The notes beneath the pieces are model-generated. The model was not told the DNA's origin. It worked only from the letters and a program-made list of their open reading frames with translations, and ran no database searches. Position numbers and translations under genes: made by a program. This document shows, one piece after another, positions 25,037 to 34,940 of a stretch of 64,000 nucleotides of DNA (position 1 is the first letter of the stretch; each line of letters opens with the position of its first letter). This DNA comes from Allorhizobium ampelinum S4 (GTDB lineage Bacteria > Pseudomonadota > Alphaproteobacteria > Rhizobiales > Rhizobiaceae): NCBI RefSeq assembly GCF_000016285.1, contig NC_011989.1, forward strand, positions 2,173,001-2,237,000, read 5' to 3'.

Positions 25037-27607
25037 CTATGCTCCCGCCTTGCCCGTCGCGCCATTCTTTTCCGGCTTTGCTTTTCCAGCCTTATCCGGC
25101 TCGCCCTGGCCCTCAGGGCGCAGACGGAAGGCGATCAGCACCGGCGCCGCCATATAGATAGAGGAAAATGTGCCGACAAGAACCCCGAACAGCATGGCAA
25201 AGGTGAAGGAGCGGATAACTTCGCCACCGAACAGGAACAGGGCCAGAAGAGCCAGAAGCGTCGTCACCGATGTCAGGATGGTCCGCGACAGGGTCTGGTT
25301 GATCGACGTGTCGATCAACACATCCAGCGGCATTTTCTTGTAACGGCGCAGGTTCTCGCGCATGCGGTCATAGACGACCACGGTATCGTTCAGCGAATAG
25401 CCGACAATCGTCAGGATAGCCGCGATACTACTGAGGTCGAATTCCACCCCGGTGACCACGTAGAGGCCAAGCGTCAGGATGACGTCATGCAGGGTTGCGA
25501 TGATCGCGCCTGCCGCAAACTGCCACTCAAACCGGATCCAGATATAGACCAGGATCGCCATCAGCGAAATCAGCACGCCGATGGTTGCCGATTTCGTCAG
25601 CTCACCAGACACGGACGGCCCGACCACTTCGGTGCGGCGGAACTCATAGGCCTGTTCCAATGCGCCCCGCACCTTGGCAACAGCCGATTGTTCGCCGTTT
25701 TCACCCTCGTCCTGGGCCTGCAAACGGACCAGCACACTGCTCGGATCGCCAAAACCCTGAACCTGGACATCGCCGAGGTTGAGACTGCTCAATTGTTCGC
25801 GAATGGCGGCGGGATCAGCATTGCCCTGACGCGCCTTCAATTCGATGATCGAACCGCCGGTAAAATCGATGCCGAGTTTCATACCAACTGTGCCGAAACC
25901 AACGAGAGCGGCTATAGACAAGGCCGCCGACAGCAGGAACGTGTAACGGCGGACACCCATGAACGGGATGTTGGTTCCGTCGAAAATTCCGGTCCGAACC
26001 CCCTTGGGAAGAGCCTTGGGACGGCGCGTGTTGACCCAGACGGTAAACATCCAGCGGGTCAAGCCAAAGGCGGTAAATACGGTGGTGATGATACCGATGG
26101 CCAGCGTCACCGAAAAGCCGCGTACAGGACCGGAGCCAAGGAAGAACAGCACGCCAGCAGCAATCAGCGTCGTAACATTGGCATCGACAATCGTCGCCAA
26201 GGCCTTGTTGAAGCCGATATCGATCGACTGGATCAGGGAACGCCCGCTCTTGTATTCCTCTCGGATACGCTCGTAGATCAGCACGTTGGAATCAACCGCC
26301 ATACCGATGGTCAACACAATACCGGCGATGCCCGGCAGCGTCAGCGTCGATCCAAGCAGCGTCAGGATGGCAATAATCATGACGATATTGGCAAACAGCG
26401 CCAGAACGGCCAGCACACCGAAGAAGCCGTAAAGCCCGATCATCAGCACGACGACAAGCGCGGCCCCGATGAATCCAGCCGAAACACCTGCGCGGATCGA
26501 ATCGGCGCCAAGGCTTGGGCCGACGGTGCGCTCTTCGACCACGGTCAAGGTTGCCGGCAGTGCGCCAGCGCGCAGCAGGACGGCCAGGTCATTGGCGCCC
26601 TGCACCGTGAAATTACCAGAAATCTGGCCGGAGCCACCGACAATCGGTTCACGGATCACAGGCGCGGAAATCACCTGATTGTCGAGCACGATGGCAAAGG
26701 GCCGCCCGACATTCTGTTGGGTCGCCTGGGCAAACCGCTGCGCACCACGGCTATCGAAGCGGAAGCTGACGACCGGTTCGTTATTTTGCTGATTGAAGCT
26801 TGCCTGCGCATCGACGAGATCCTCACCGGACACCAGAACCCGCTTTTCGACCAGATAAGGCACCGCGGCCTCATCCTGGCTGTAGAGCACTTCGGACGTG
26901 GCAGGCGGGCGGCCGCTGATCGCTTCGGTTGCCGACATGCTGGTATCGACCATGCGGAAGCTTAGTTTCGCGGTCTGGTTCAGAAGATTCTTCAAACGCT
27001 GCGGATCATCCAGACCCGGCACCTGCACGATGATGCGGTCGGAGCCCTGACGCTGGATCAACGGCTCGGTATTGCCAAGCTCATCGACGCGGCGGCGCAC
27101 GACTTCGATGGACTGGGTGAGCGCCGAGGACATGCGGTAATCGATACCGGCATCGGTGAGGTTAAACTTCAACACCCCATCGCCGCTATCGTCCAGTGTC
27201 GCTTCCTGGACGCTGCTCGACCCGAAACCGCCGGTGCTGACAGGCGCGGTTAGTGTCTGCAAGGCCTTGCGCGCCGCATCAAGCTGAGCCGGATCGGTAA
27301 TGCGGACCTGGACCGCCTGGCCAACGCCATTCAGCCCGGTATAGCGAACGCCCGCATCGCGAAGACTGCTGCGGATATCGCCAACCACGGCTTCAAGCCG
27401 CTCCTTGACGATATCGTTGCGCTCGATCTTCAGCATGATATGCGAGCCGCCCTGCAAATCGAGGCCGAGCGTCATCTGCTTGCTCGGGAACCAGGACGGA
27501 AGACGGGCCAGTTGATCCTTGCTGAACAGGTCGGGCAGCGCGATCAGGACGCTCGCCACGACGGCAAGCCAGAGGAGAATGGTTTTCCAGCGGGAGAAAT
27601 GCAGCAT
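25037..27607 (-). CDS. secDF: Protein translocase subunit SecDF (fused)
   Basis: SecD and SecF are joined in one chain of ~856 residues. It uses the proton-motive force to help SecYEG release exported proteins. The N-terminal helix is followed by LGLDLQGGSHIMLKIE (SecD signature), the large periplasmic domain, and the DSNVLIYERIREEYKSGRS helix near residue 440. SecF begins near residue 560 (KLGIDFTGGSIIEL) and ends after SLNDTVVVYDRMRENLRR. ATG 27607 is chosen (GAG six bases upstream); ATG 27613 is equally open. A Lys/Gly/Ala tail closes the protein. Confidence 0.95.
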   Translation of the reverse strand: MLHFSRWKTILLWLAVVASVLIALPDLFSKDQLARLPSWFPSKQMTLGLDLQGGSHIMLKIERNDIVKERLEAVVGDIRSSLRDAGVRYTGLNGVGQAVQVRITDPAQLDAARKALQTLTAPVSTGGFGSSSVQEATLDDSGDGVLKFNLTDAGIDYRMSSALTQSIEVVRRRVDELGNTEPLIQRQGSDRIIVQVPGLDDPQRLKNLLNQTAKLSFRMVDTSMSATEAISGRPPATSEVLYSQDEAAVPYLVEKRVLVSGEDLVDAQASFNQQNNEPVVSFRFDSRGAQRFAQATQQNVGRPFAIVLDNQVISAPVIREPIVGGSGQISGNFTVQGANDLAVLLRAGALPATLTVVEERTVGPSLGADSIRAGVSAGFIGAALVVVLMIGLYGFFGVLAVLALFANIVMIIAILTLLGSTLTLPGIAGIVLTIGMAVDSNVLIYERIREEYKSGRSLIQSIDIGFNKALATIVDANVTTLIAAGVLFFLGSGPVRGFSVTLAIGIITTVFTAFGLTRWMFTVWVNTRRPKALPKGVRTGIFDGTNIPFMGVRRYTFLLSAALSIAALVGFGTVGMKLGIDFTGGSIIELKARQGNADPAAIREQLSSLNLGDVQVQGFGDPSSVLVRLQAQDEGENGEQSAVAKVRGALEQAYEFRRTEVVGPSVSGELTKSATIGVLISLMAILVYIWIRFEWQFAAGAIIATLHDVILTLGLYVVTGVEFDLSSIAAILTIVGYSLNDTVVVYDRMRENLRRYKKMPLDVLIDTSINQTLSRTILTSVTTLLALLALFLFGGEVIRSFTFAMLFGVLVGTFSSIYMAAPVLIAFRLRPEGQGEPDKAGKAKPEKNGATGKAGA

Positions 27608-27779
27608 CGACATCTCGAAGGGTAAGGTCTGGGGCAAATAGACCGGGATCGTCAAACGGAAATGGCGGCTTGATACGCCGAGCAAAATTTACCGCAGGGC
27701 AAACCAGCGCTCAACATACAAAGCGGCCATTTCAGAGGACGGAAGCGGCTTTTCTCCAGCAGACAGCAGAAAAAAGTCA

Positions 27780-27799
27780 GGCCGCCCTGTTGGGCGGCC
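27780..27799 (-). terminator. Terminator after yajC
   Basis: GGCCGCCC-aaca-GGGCGGCC (minus strand) is a perfect 8-bp stem, followed four bases later by TTTTTT. It lies 17 bases past the yajC stop and may uncouple yajC from secDF. Confidence 0.75.
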
Positions 27800-27816
27800 C
27801 GGTGTTCAAACTTGGG

Positions 27817-28188
27817 TCAAGCGTCGGTCTTGGAACCGTCGGCTTTGGCAATCTCGGCCTTGACCGGTTCGCCCTTGACGCGCACTTCGGCGATCAGGCT
27901 GCGAAGTGCCTTGACCTTGACGCCATCTGCAATTTCGACTTCCAGTTCCTTGTCGTCAGTGACCTTGGTCACCTTACCGATCAAGCCGCCACCCAGCACC
28001 ACCTGGTCGCCACGGCGAATGGCCGACAGCGTTGCTTCCCGCTTTTTGAGCTGGTTGCGCTGCGGGCGGATCAGCAGGAAATACCAGATCACCATCAAGG
28101 GTGCGAAAAGCAGAAGCATTTCAAACCCGGACCCCATCCCGCCAGCGGCAGGTGCTGCATCCTGAGCGAATGCCTGTGTTATGAACAT
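27817..28188 (-). CDS. yajC: Preprotein translocase accessory protein YajC
   Basis: This 123-residue protein has a single membrane helix (MLLLFAPLMVIWYFLLIRPQ) and a cytoplasmic SH3-like domain (RRGDQVVLGGGLIGKVTKV). It associates with SecDF in the holotranslocon. ATG 28188 has AAGGAG eight bases upstream. The charged Lys/Glu tail is usual in rhizobia. The gene order yajC-secDF is conserved. Confidence 0.93.
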   Translation of the reverse strand: MFITQAFAQDAAPAAGGMGSGFEMLLLFAPLMVIWYFLLIRPQRNQLKKREATLSAIRRGDQVVLGGGLIGKVTKVTDDKELEVEIADGVKVKALRSLIAEVRVKGEPVKAEIAKADGSKTDA

Positions 28189-28397
28189 GAGAAACTCCTT
28201 CGGAACCGGGGCAGCAAAGATCCTGTCCCCCCTGTTTTGCCGCCGGAATATAGGAATACCCCAAGGGAATGCAACAGAAACAGCGGCTTTGCGTACCGAA
28301 TCCCCGGTCAATACACTTTCGAACCCTGTATGACCATGGTAGCGCAACGATCACAGGCGGTCTTGAACCACTTTTCATGCATGAACGGAGGCAAAAC

Positions 28398-29264
28398 ATG
28401 TCCGATACGCTGGCTGATCTGCTGCGCGAAGTGACGCGGCTCGCCGATGCCATGGAGCGGCTGGCCGGTCCAGCCCCTGCGCTCAACGATTGGAGCGGAG
28501 CGGACTGCTTCGTCTGGCATCCGACCAATCAGCATCTGCAACCGGTGCCAAGGCCCAACCGCGTCGCACTTGGCCTGATCAGGGGTGTCGATCGGGTGCG
28601 CGACATCCTGCATGAAAACACCGAACGGTTCGCGCTTGGCTTTGCCGCCAACAATGTCCTGCTCTGGGGCGCGCGCGGCATGGGCAAATCCTCGCTGGTC
28701 AAGGCGGTGCATGCCGATATTGTAAAGGCCACAGGCGTGCGGCTGAAACTGGTGGAAGTACACCGCGAAGACATCGCCTCCCTGCCTGCGCTGATGGACC
28801 TGCTGAAAAACAGCCAAGAGCGGGTGCTGCTGTTTTGCGACGATCTTTCCTTCGATCATGACGATACCGCCTATAAATCGCTGAAGGCGGCACTGGATGG
28901 CGGTATCGAGGGCCGTCCGGACAATGTGCTGTTCTACGCCACCTCCAACCGCCGCCACCTCCTGCCCCGGCATATGATGGAAAATGAGCAATCGACCGCC
29001 ATCAACCCGTCGGAAGCCGTCGAAGAAAAGGTCTCACTCTCCGACCGATTCGGCCTTTGGCTCGGCTTTCATAAATGCAGCCAGGACGACTACCTGGCGA
29101 TGATTGACGGCTATGCCGCACATTTCAAGCTGCCGCTACTGCCTGAGCAATTGCACGCCGAGGCACTGGAATGGGCCACCACGCGAGGTGCGCGCTCCGG
29201 CCGTGTCGCCTGGCAATATATCCAGGATCTGGCCGGGCGGTTGCGTGTCGATCTTGGACGCTAG
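28398..29264 (+). CDS. DUF815 AAA+ ATPase
   Basis: This 288-residue AAA+ family ATPase has Walker A LLWGARGMGKSSLVKA (about residues 93-108), Walker B VLLFCDDLSFD (about 145-155) and the sensor-1 region LFYATSNRRHLLP. The cellular role is unknown. ATG 28398 with GGAGG upstream is preferred; the open frame runs further back into the spacer shared with the divergent yajC. A convergent terminator follows. Confidence 0.88.
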   Translation: MSDTLADLLREVTRLADAMERLAGPAPALNDWSGADCFVWHPTNQHLQPVPRPNRVALGLIRGVDRVRDILHENTERFALGFAANNVLLWGARGMGKSSLVKAVHADIVKATGVRLKLVEVHREDIASLPALMDLLKNSQERVLLFCDDLSFDHDDTAYKSLKAALDGGIEGRPDNVLFYATSNRRHLLPRHMMENEQSTAINPSEAVEEKVSLSDRFGLWLGFHKCSQDDYLAMIDGYAAHFKLPLLPEQLHAEALEWATTRGARSGRVAWQYIQDLAGRLRVDLGR

Positions 29265-29296
29265 GTTTTCCAGCCCAATCGAAAGCCCCTTATGAA

Positions 29297-29324
29297 GAAA
29301 GGCCCGGATTGCTCCGAGCCTTTC
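29297..29324. terminator. Bidirectional terminator between DUF815 ATPase and NlpD-like gene
   Basis: GAAAGGC and GCCTTTC pair around an inner CGGA-ttgc-TCCG stem, with one C/A mismatch between. It lies between two convergent genes. Confidence 0.65.
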
Positions 29325-29379
29325 TCAACTTTCCTGAAACGCACTACCTTATTCAAGAAAAACTCTTGCGAACCAAAGC

Positions 29380-30996
29380 CTATTCCAGGAAGCCCATCGG
29401 GTTGACCGGCGTCGCATCCTTGCGCACTTCGAAATGCAGGGTCGGCTGGCTGGCATTGCCGCTCATACCCGAGGTTGCCACTTGCTGGCCACGCTGCACC
29501 TTCTGGCCGCGCTGAACGGAAATGGCATCGGCATGGCCGTAAACAGTCACAGTGCCGTCGTCATGGCGCACAAGCACGGTGTTGCCGAGTTCTTTCAGAC
29601 CATTGCCGGCATAGATGACCACGCCGTTTTCAGCAGCCTTGATCGGCGTACCCGTCGGCACGGAAATATCGATACCGTCATTGCGCTTGCCAGCGACATT
29701 GGCACCAAACGGAGCCACCACCGCGCCACGCACCGGCCAGCGGTATTTGCCGATGCCAGTTGCATCCGGGGCCTTGTCGCCTGGATCGGCGGAGGCAACA
29801 TCGGTGACCGACTTGGTCGGCGCGGCAGGCGCCGGAGCCGCAGCAGTCACCTTCGGCGCTTCAGGCTTGGTATTGGCAGGCGCCGTGCTGACAGGTGTCG
29901 CGGCCAGCTTTTGATCGGCCTGCGGCAGTTCCAGCGTCTGGCCAACGCGGACACCCTGGGTGCCGAGATGGTTCGCCTGCTTGAGGGCCGCAACGGAAAC
30001 ACCGTTTTCGCGGGCAATCTTGGCAATCGAGTCGCCTGACTTGACCACATAGGTGCCAGCGGCAGGCGGCGTCTTGCCGGTGCCCGCGGCATTGGTGGTG
30101 TTGTTTGCGGCAATATCGGTCTTGACCTTATCGCGCAGCTTCGGATTGGTCGGCAATACAGCGACCTTTTCTTCCTGGCGCGGCGTCGGTCCGGGAGACT
30201 GACCTGGAGGCAACAGCGTGCCTTCGGCAGCCGCAGCCCTGGTCGGCGTATTGCGCGAACCGAAGGTCGGAATGAGGATGGACTGACCGGGACGCGCAGC
30301 CCCTGCCGTCGAAAGACCATTGGCCTTGACGATTTCCTTTTCCGGCACGCCGTAACGCTGTGACAAGGTGGCCAGGCTTTCGCCCGGCTTCAGCACAACG
30401 CGGGGTGCATTGACCGTGCTCCAACCATTGGCACCTTGGCCATTGGCACCAGCGCCTTGGCCAGATGGCAGGCCGGGCTTTGCCGGCTGCGGAAGGGTGT
30501 TGGTGGACAAGCCGTCGCCGTCTTCCAGTGCAGCCGACTGGTGAGTAGCCGCCGGGAATGGCTGGGCCGAGGCCGTCTGGCGGCGCGAAGAGATCGGGCC
30601 TGTCGACGCGGTGGAACCGGACGGCGGTGCAAGCTCGGCCTTCTGAACAGACACAGCCGAGGAGGCACGCCGTGCTGGCGAATAGGTCTGCTGGGCCGGA
30701 TAGGGCTGCGTCATCGCCTGCTGACGATTGCCATAACCACCGCCACCCATCGATCCGCCGGAGGCCGCTGGAGCATAAGAGCCGCCGCCATCGACATCCG
30801 TCTGGGGCACCGGTGCATTAGCCATTCCAGTGATCTGGCCGCCCGTCGAGGCGGTCGTCATCGAATCGGTTTTGGAAAACAGGCCGGAAAAGCGGCTCGA
30901 ATCGGAACTGCAACCAGTTGCGACGCTTGCCATCAGGCCAACCCAGAGAATCTGGGCAACAGGCATGCCGGATTTATAAGACTGACTCTGACGCAT
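29380..30996 (-). CDS. NlpD-like lipoprotein: two LysM domains and degenerate LytM (M23) domain
   Basis: This 538-residue envelope protein starts with a lipoprotein signal (ILWVGLMASVATGC). A long Ser/Gln/Ala-rich linker leads to two LysM domains (LKPGESLATLSQRYGVPEKE and VKSGDSIAKIARENGVSVAA), then a C-terminal LytM domain (TVYGHADAISV, PTLHFEVRKD). The first zinc-binding His of active M23 enzymes (HxGID) is Asn here (RNDGIDI). It is therefore probably an amidase activator like NlpD or EnvC rather than a peptidase. ATG 30996 gives the signal peptide. It follows pcm and surE, the usual nlpD context. Confidence 0.88.
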   Translation of the reverse strand: MRQSQSYKSGMPVAQILWVGLMASVATGCSSDSSRFSGLFSKTDSMTTASTGGQITGMANAPVPQTDVDGGGSYAPAASGGSMGGGGYGNRQQAMTQPYPAQQTYSPARRASSAVSVQKAELAPPSGSTASTGPISSRRQTASAQPFPAATHQSAALEDGDGLSTNTLPQPAKPGLPSGQGAGANGQGANGWSTVNAPRVVLKPGESLATLSQRYGVPEKEIVKANGLSTAGAARPGQSILIPTFGSRNTPTRAAAAEGTLLPPGQSPGPTPRQEEKVAVLPTNPKLRDKVKTDIAANNTTNAAGTGKTPPAAGTYVVKSGDSIAKIARENGVSVAALKQANHLGTQGVRVGQTLELPQADQKLAATPVSTAPANTKPEAPKVTAAAPAPAAPTKSVTDVASADPGDKAPDATGIGKYRWPVRGAVVAPFGANVAGKRNDGIDISVPTGTPIKAAENGVVIYAGNGLKELGNTVLVRHDDGTVTVYGHADAISVQRGQKVQRGQQVATSGMSGNASQPTLHFEVRKDATPVNPMGFLE

Positions 30997-31247
30997 GATA
31001 CAACCCACTGACGACGCAACCATTTGTGAGTTTATTAAAGCGCGTTAGTGTTACCGGGCGGTTAACCGCGTGGAATCCTTATGAACATTCCGCAAAAAAT
31101 CGCAGGAAAACCGGGGGCTACGTCTCTGGAAACCCTGCTGTGCCGGGGTTTTACAAAAAAGCCATTAACCATAAAAATTAATGGGACTGAGCCAAGCACC
31201 CGCAAACCCTCCCATTTTGGTAAATTTAGAGAGGTCAAAGCTTCCAA

Positions 31248-31901
31248 TCAGAGGAAGGCAGCAACATTCGGGGTCAGGGGAAGATAGGGAACCTCGAACA
31301 GGTCTTCCCGCTCAAACCGGCTGCCCGTCCGGGTGAGCCGCACCATGACGCATCGATTTTCGTCCAAAATCAACGGAGCCAGCAGCACCCCGTTATGAAC
31401 GAGTTGCTCGGTAAAGACTTTTGGCATCGACGGAAACGCGGCGGTCGCGATGATTCGGTCGAATGTCCCCTCGCCCGGCAAGCCCAGGCTGCCATCGCCA
31501 TGACGAATAATCGCATTGCGGACTGACAATTGCTCGAGACGCGACTGCGCATCGTTGACCAGCGTCTTGTAGCGTTCCACCGAGACGACACGTTCGCAAA
31601 GCCGCGCCAGAACAGCGGTCATGAACCCGCTGCCGGTGCCGACCTCCATCACCCGCTGGCCGGGCTTGACCCGCAGCCTCTCGATCAGCCGGACGGCAAG
31701 ATCGGCCCCTTCCATGAAAGCACCGCATTCAAGCGGGATCGTCTGGCGGGAATAGGCATGTTCGGCCAGATGATGGGCGACGAAGCGCGAGCGTGGCGTC
31801 TGTTCCACCGCGGTCAGCAGGTTGATGTCGGAAATCCCCTCGGAGCGCAGCCGCAATACCAGGGCTGCAAAGCCTTCTTTTTCAAGCATTGCGGATTTCA
31901 A
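31248..31901 (-). CDS. pcm: Protein-L-isoaspartate O-methyltransferase
   Basis: Pcm uses SAM to methylate isoaspartyl residues and start their repair. The 217-residue protein has the SAM motif [18 protein letters not shown] near residue 80, the preceding [13 protein letters not shown] (substrate region) and [14 protein letters not shown] (post-I motif). It overlaps surE in an ATGA junction. About 250 bases downstream lies the NlpD-like gene; the spacer contains only A+T-rich sequence and weak hairpins. Confidence 0.93.
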   Translation of the reverse strand: MKSAMLEKEGFAALVLRLRSEGISDINLLTAVEQTPRSRFVAHHLAEHAYSRQTIPLECGAFMEGADLAVRLIERLRVKPGQRVMEVGTGSGFMTAVLARLCERVVSVERYKTLVNDAQSRLEQLSVRNAIIRHGDGSLGLPGEGTFDRIIATAAFPSMPKVFTEQLVHNGVLLAPLILDENRCVMVRLTRTGSRFEREDLFEVPYLPLTPNVAAFL

Positions 31902-32668
31902 GACCCCACCTCCGAGTTCAACGCGGCGGCGATGATATCCTGAACCGCGTAGTCGGTCAGGTCCAGCTTGAGCGGCGTGACCGAAATACGGTTGTCACGC
32001 AATGTGCCAATATCGGTTCCGGGGCGGAAATTGCCCTTGCGGTCGCCGAATCGCAGCCAGAAATAGGGCAACCCACGTCCATCCGTCCGCTCTTCGACGC
32101 TGAGCCCAAAGTCGAGTTTGCCCTGTGAGGTCACATCGACGCCCGCAACCTCGCCCGGCTCGCAATTGGGGAAATTCAGGTTGAGGAATGTGCCGGGCGG
32201 CAGGTCGATGCGCATCAGCTTGGCAATCAGCGCTGGTGCATGCGTTTCAACCACATCCCAGGGAATGGAATGGCCCGCCACGTAGCTATAGGCCTGGCTA
32301 AGCGCAAACGAGCGCACCCCATGCACCGTACCTTCAATGGCCCCGGCGACCGTGCCGGAATAGGTGACATCGTCAGCAAGGTTTGCCCCGGCATTGACGC
32401 CCGATAGCACCAGATCCGGTTTGCCGGGCAGCAGTTTGCGGATGGCCATGATGACGCAATCGGTCGGCGTTCCCCGCAGCGCATAGCGATTCTCACCAAG
32501 CTGCCGCAGTCGCAACGGCTCCGACAGGGTCAGCGAATGGGCAAGCCCACTCTGGTCGGTTTCCGGCGCAACAATCCACACATCGTCGGACAGCGTCCGG
32601 GCGATTCGTTCCAGAACGGCCAGACCGTCTGCATGAATGCCATCGTCATTGGTCAGCAGAATCCGCAT
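31898..32668 (-). CDS. surE: 5'/3'-nucleotidase SurE
   Basis: This metal-dependent acid phosphatase acts on nucleoside monophosphates. The 256-residue protein has the metal site [16 protein letters not shown] at the start, the [21 protein letters not shown] segment near residue 90 and the [13 protein letters not shown] loop. The pair surE-pcm is widely conserved. The upstream spacer carries a rhizobial repeat. Confidence 0.94.
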   Translation of the reverse strand: MRILLTNDDGIHADGLAVLERIARTLSDDVWIVAPETDQSGLAHSLTLSEPLRLRQLGENRYALRGTPTDCVIMAIRKLLPGKPDLVLSGVNAGANLADDVTYSGTVAGAIEGTVHGVRSFALSQAYSYVAGHSIPWDVVETHAPALIAKLMRIDLPPGTFLNLNFPNCEPGEVAGVDVTSQGKLDFGLSVEERTDGRGLPYFWLRFGDRKGNFRPGTDIGTLRDNRISVTPLKLDLTDYAVQDIIAAALNSEVGS

Positions 32669-32702
32669 TGGTCCTCGTCAAGACGTTTCCGAAGCCGGTT
32701 TT

Positions 32703-32806
32703 AGAGCATCGCACAGAAAATCGGAACCAGCACGATGCTCTAAGTTTTTGTTTGCGCATCGGATTTATCCGAAAACCGGTTCCCACTTTTCGGTCCGATG
32801 CTCTAG
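32703..32806. repeat. Rhizobial AGAGCATCGG-type repeat between serS and surE
   Basis: This block bounded by AGAGCATCG and CGATGCTCT contains GAAAACCGGTTCCCACTTTT, a word seen in many rhizobial intergenic repeats. Its ends pair, so it can fold as a long hairpin. The right end includes the stop codon of serS (CTA at 32803-32805 on the plus strand). A divergent relative is at 2396-2512. Confidence 0.75.
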
Positions 32807-34086
32807 CTGGCTTTTTCGATTCTCGTCAGACCGCCCATATAGGGCAACAATACGTCTGGCACAGTGATCGAGCCATCTTCGTTAAGATAGTTCTCCATCA
32901 CTGCAATCAGGCACCGGCCAACCGCCGTACCTGAACCATTCAGCGTGTGGACGAAGGTCGTGCCCTTGCCATCCTTGTTGCGGTAGCGGGCATTCATCCG
33001 CCGTCCCTGGAAATCGCCGCAAACCGAGCAGGAGGAGATTTCACGGAACGTGTTCTGTCCCGGCAGCCAGACTTCCAGATCGTAGGTCTTAGCAGCACCA
33101 AAGCCCATGTCGCCGGTGCAAAGCGTCATGGTGCGGAAATGCAGGCCAAGGCGCTTCAGCACTTCTTCAGCGCAGGCCGTCATCCGCTCATGTTCCGCCA
33201 AGGCGCTCTGCGCATCGGTGATCGACACCAGTTCGCATTTCCAGAATTGATGCTGGCGCAGCATGCCGCGCGTGTCACGGCCAGCGGACCCTGCTTCCGA
33301 GCGGAAGGACGGCGTCAAGGCGGTAAAGCGCAACGGCAGTTTTTCCTGATCGAGAATTTCGCCGGAGACCAGATTGGTCAACGTCACCTCCGCCGTCGGG
33401 ATCAGCCAGCGGCCATCGGTGGTCTTGAACAGTTCCTCGGAAAATTTCGGCAATTGGCCAGTGCCATACATCGCTTCATCGCGCACCATCAGCGGCGAGG
33501 AGACTTCCGTATAGCCATGCTCGCTGGTGTGAAGATCGATCATGAACTGACCGAGCGCCCGCTCCAGCCGCGCCAAAGGTCCGGTCAGGACGGTAAACCG
33601 CGCGCCGGAAAGCTTGGCAGCGCGGTCGAAATCCATATAGCCCAGCGCTTCGCCGATTTCCGGATGCTCGATGGCCGTATGGTTCCAGCCTGGCTTCTGG
33701 CCCACAACACGCGCCACGACATTGTCGTGTTCATCCGCACCAACAGGCACATCATCAAGCGGAATATTGGGGATGCGCGACAGGGCATCGGTCAGTTCTG
33801 CGCTCAGGCGGCGCTCATCTTCTTCGGCAGCAGGCAGGGTGTCCTTCAGCGAGGCAACTTCGGCCTTCAGCTTTTCGGCCAGCGCCATATCTTTCTGCGC
33901 CATGGCCGCGCCGATTTCCTTGGAGGCGGAATTACGACGCGACTGCATGTCCTGCATGTCCTGGACGACGGCCCGGCGCTGTTCATCAAGTGCAATCAGG
34001 CTCTGCGACAGCGGCTCTGCCCCGCGCTTTGCCAGCGCCTGATCGAGAAGCTCAGGGTTTTCACGAATCCATTTTATATCAAGCAT
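32803..34086 (-). CDS. serS: Seryl-tRNA synthetase
   Basis: This class II synthetase charges tRNA-Ser. The 427-residue chain has an N-terminal coiled-coil arm (about residues 27-105, [20 protein letters not shown]). Class II motif 2 is [20 protein letters not shown], and motif 3 is [19 protein letters not shown]. It is followed by the SurE gene and preceded by tatC at a 41-base distance. Its last codon lies at the edge of a repeat. Confidence 0.96.
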   Translation of the reverse strand: MLDIKWIRENPELLDQALAKRGAEPLSQSLIALDEQRRAVVQDMQDMQSRRNSASKEIGAAMAQKDMALAEKLKAEVASLKDTLPAAEEDERRLSAELTDALSRIPNIPLDDVPVGADEHDNVVARVVGQKPGWNHTAIEHPEIGEALGYMDFDRAAKLSGARFTVLTGPLARLERALGQFMIDLHTSEHGYTEVSSPLMVRDEAMYGTGQLPKFSEELFKTTDGRWLIPTAEVTLTNLVSGEILDQEKLPLRFTALTPSFRSEAGSAGRDTRGMLRQHQFWKCELVSITDAQSALAEHERMTACAEEVLKRLGLHFRTMTLCTGDMGFGAAKTYDLEVWLPGQNTFREISSCSVCGDFQGRRMNARYRNKDGKGTTFVHTLNGSGTAVGRCLIAVMENYLNEDGSITVPDVLLPYMGGLTRIEKAS

Positions 34087-34127
34087 CGTCGTTCCAAATA
34101 TGTAAGCGGGCCAAATTCTGACGCAGG

Positions 34128-34940
34128 CTATTTCACCTCGGTCGAGGTGCTGGCCTCTGCCGCAGCTTTCTTCGACCGTTCCCGTTCCACCAGCTTTGCC
34201 GCATAGATCGAGACTTCGTAGAGAAGGATGGTGGGCAGCGCAAGACCGATCTGGGACATCGGATCAGGCGGCGTCAGGACAGCCGCGACGATGAAGGCGA
34301 TGACGATGAAATATTTACGCTTTTCGGCCAGCCACTTGCTATCGATGATTCCAACCCGGGCCAGAAGCGTGGTCACCACGGGCAATTGGAACACAAGTCC
34401 GAAGGCAAAGACCAGCGACATGATCAGGCTGAGATATTCCGAAACTTTCGGCATCAGCGAAATCGCCACATCTCCCTCCCCCGGTGCCTGTTGCATGGCC
34501 AGGAAGAACCACATCACCATCGGGGTAAAGAAGAAATAGACCAGCGCCGCCCCCATCAGGAACAGGACCGGAGAGGCGACCAGGAACGGCAGGAAGGCCT
34601 GGCGCTCGTTTTTATAAAGGCCCGGTGCCACGAACTTGTAGATCTGCGCAGCAATCACCGGAAAAGCGATGACCATGGCAGAAAACATCGCCACCTTGAC
34701 CTGAGTGAAGAAAAACTCCTGCGGTGCCGTATAAATCAGCTCCGCCTTGCTGACATCCAGATGCGCCCAGATCACCGCCCATTTATAGGGGATGACCAGA
34801 AGATTGAACAAATGCTTGGCGAAGAAAAAGCAGACGATGAAGGCCAGGAAAAACGCACCCAAAGACCAGATCAGCCGCGTCCTCAGCTCTATCAGATGCT
34901 CGATCAGCGGCTGCGGCTTGTCCTCAATGTCGTCGCTCAT
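34128..34940 (-). CDS. tatC: Sec-independent translocase TatC
   Basis: TatC is the receptor for twin-arginine signal peptides. The 270-residue protein has six membrane helices and the conserved start [30 protein letters not shown] and the FEDVALR-equivalent loops. The start overlaps the tatB stop in an ATGA junction. With TatA and TatB it exports folded proteins. Confidence 0.95.
   Translation of the reverse strand: MSDDIEDKPQPLIEHLIELRTRLIWSLGAFFLAFIVCFFFAKHLFNLLVIPYKWAVIWAHLDVSKAELIYTAPQEFFFTQVKVAMFSAMVIAFPVIAAQIYKFVAPGLYKNERQAFLPFLVASPVLFLMGAALVYFFFTPMVMWFFLAMQQAPGEGDVAISLMPKVSEYLSLIMSLVFAFGLVFQLPVVTTLLARVGIIDSKWLAEKRKYFIVIAFIVAAVLTPPDPMSQIGLALPTILLYEVSIYAAKLVERERSKKAAAEASTSTEVK

Noticed and set aside
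24935..26965. 676-codon open frame on the plus strand
   Set aside because: It is antisense to secDF and shows a low-complexity His/Gln/Arg-rich translation.
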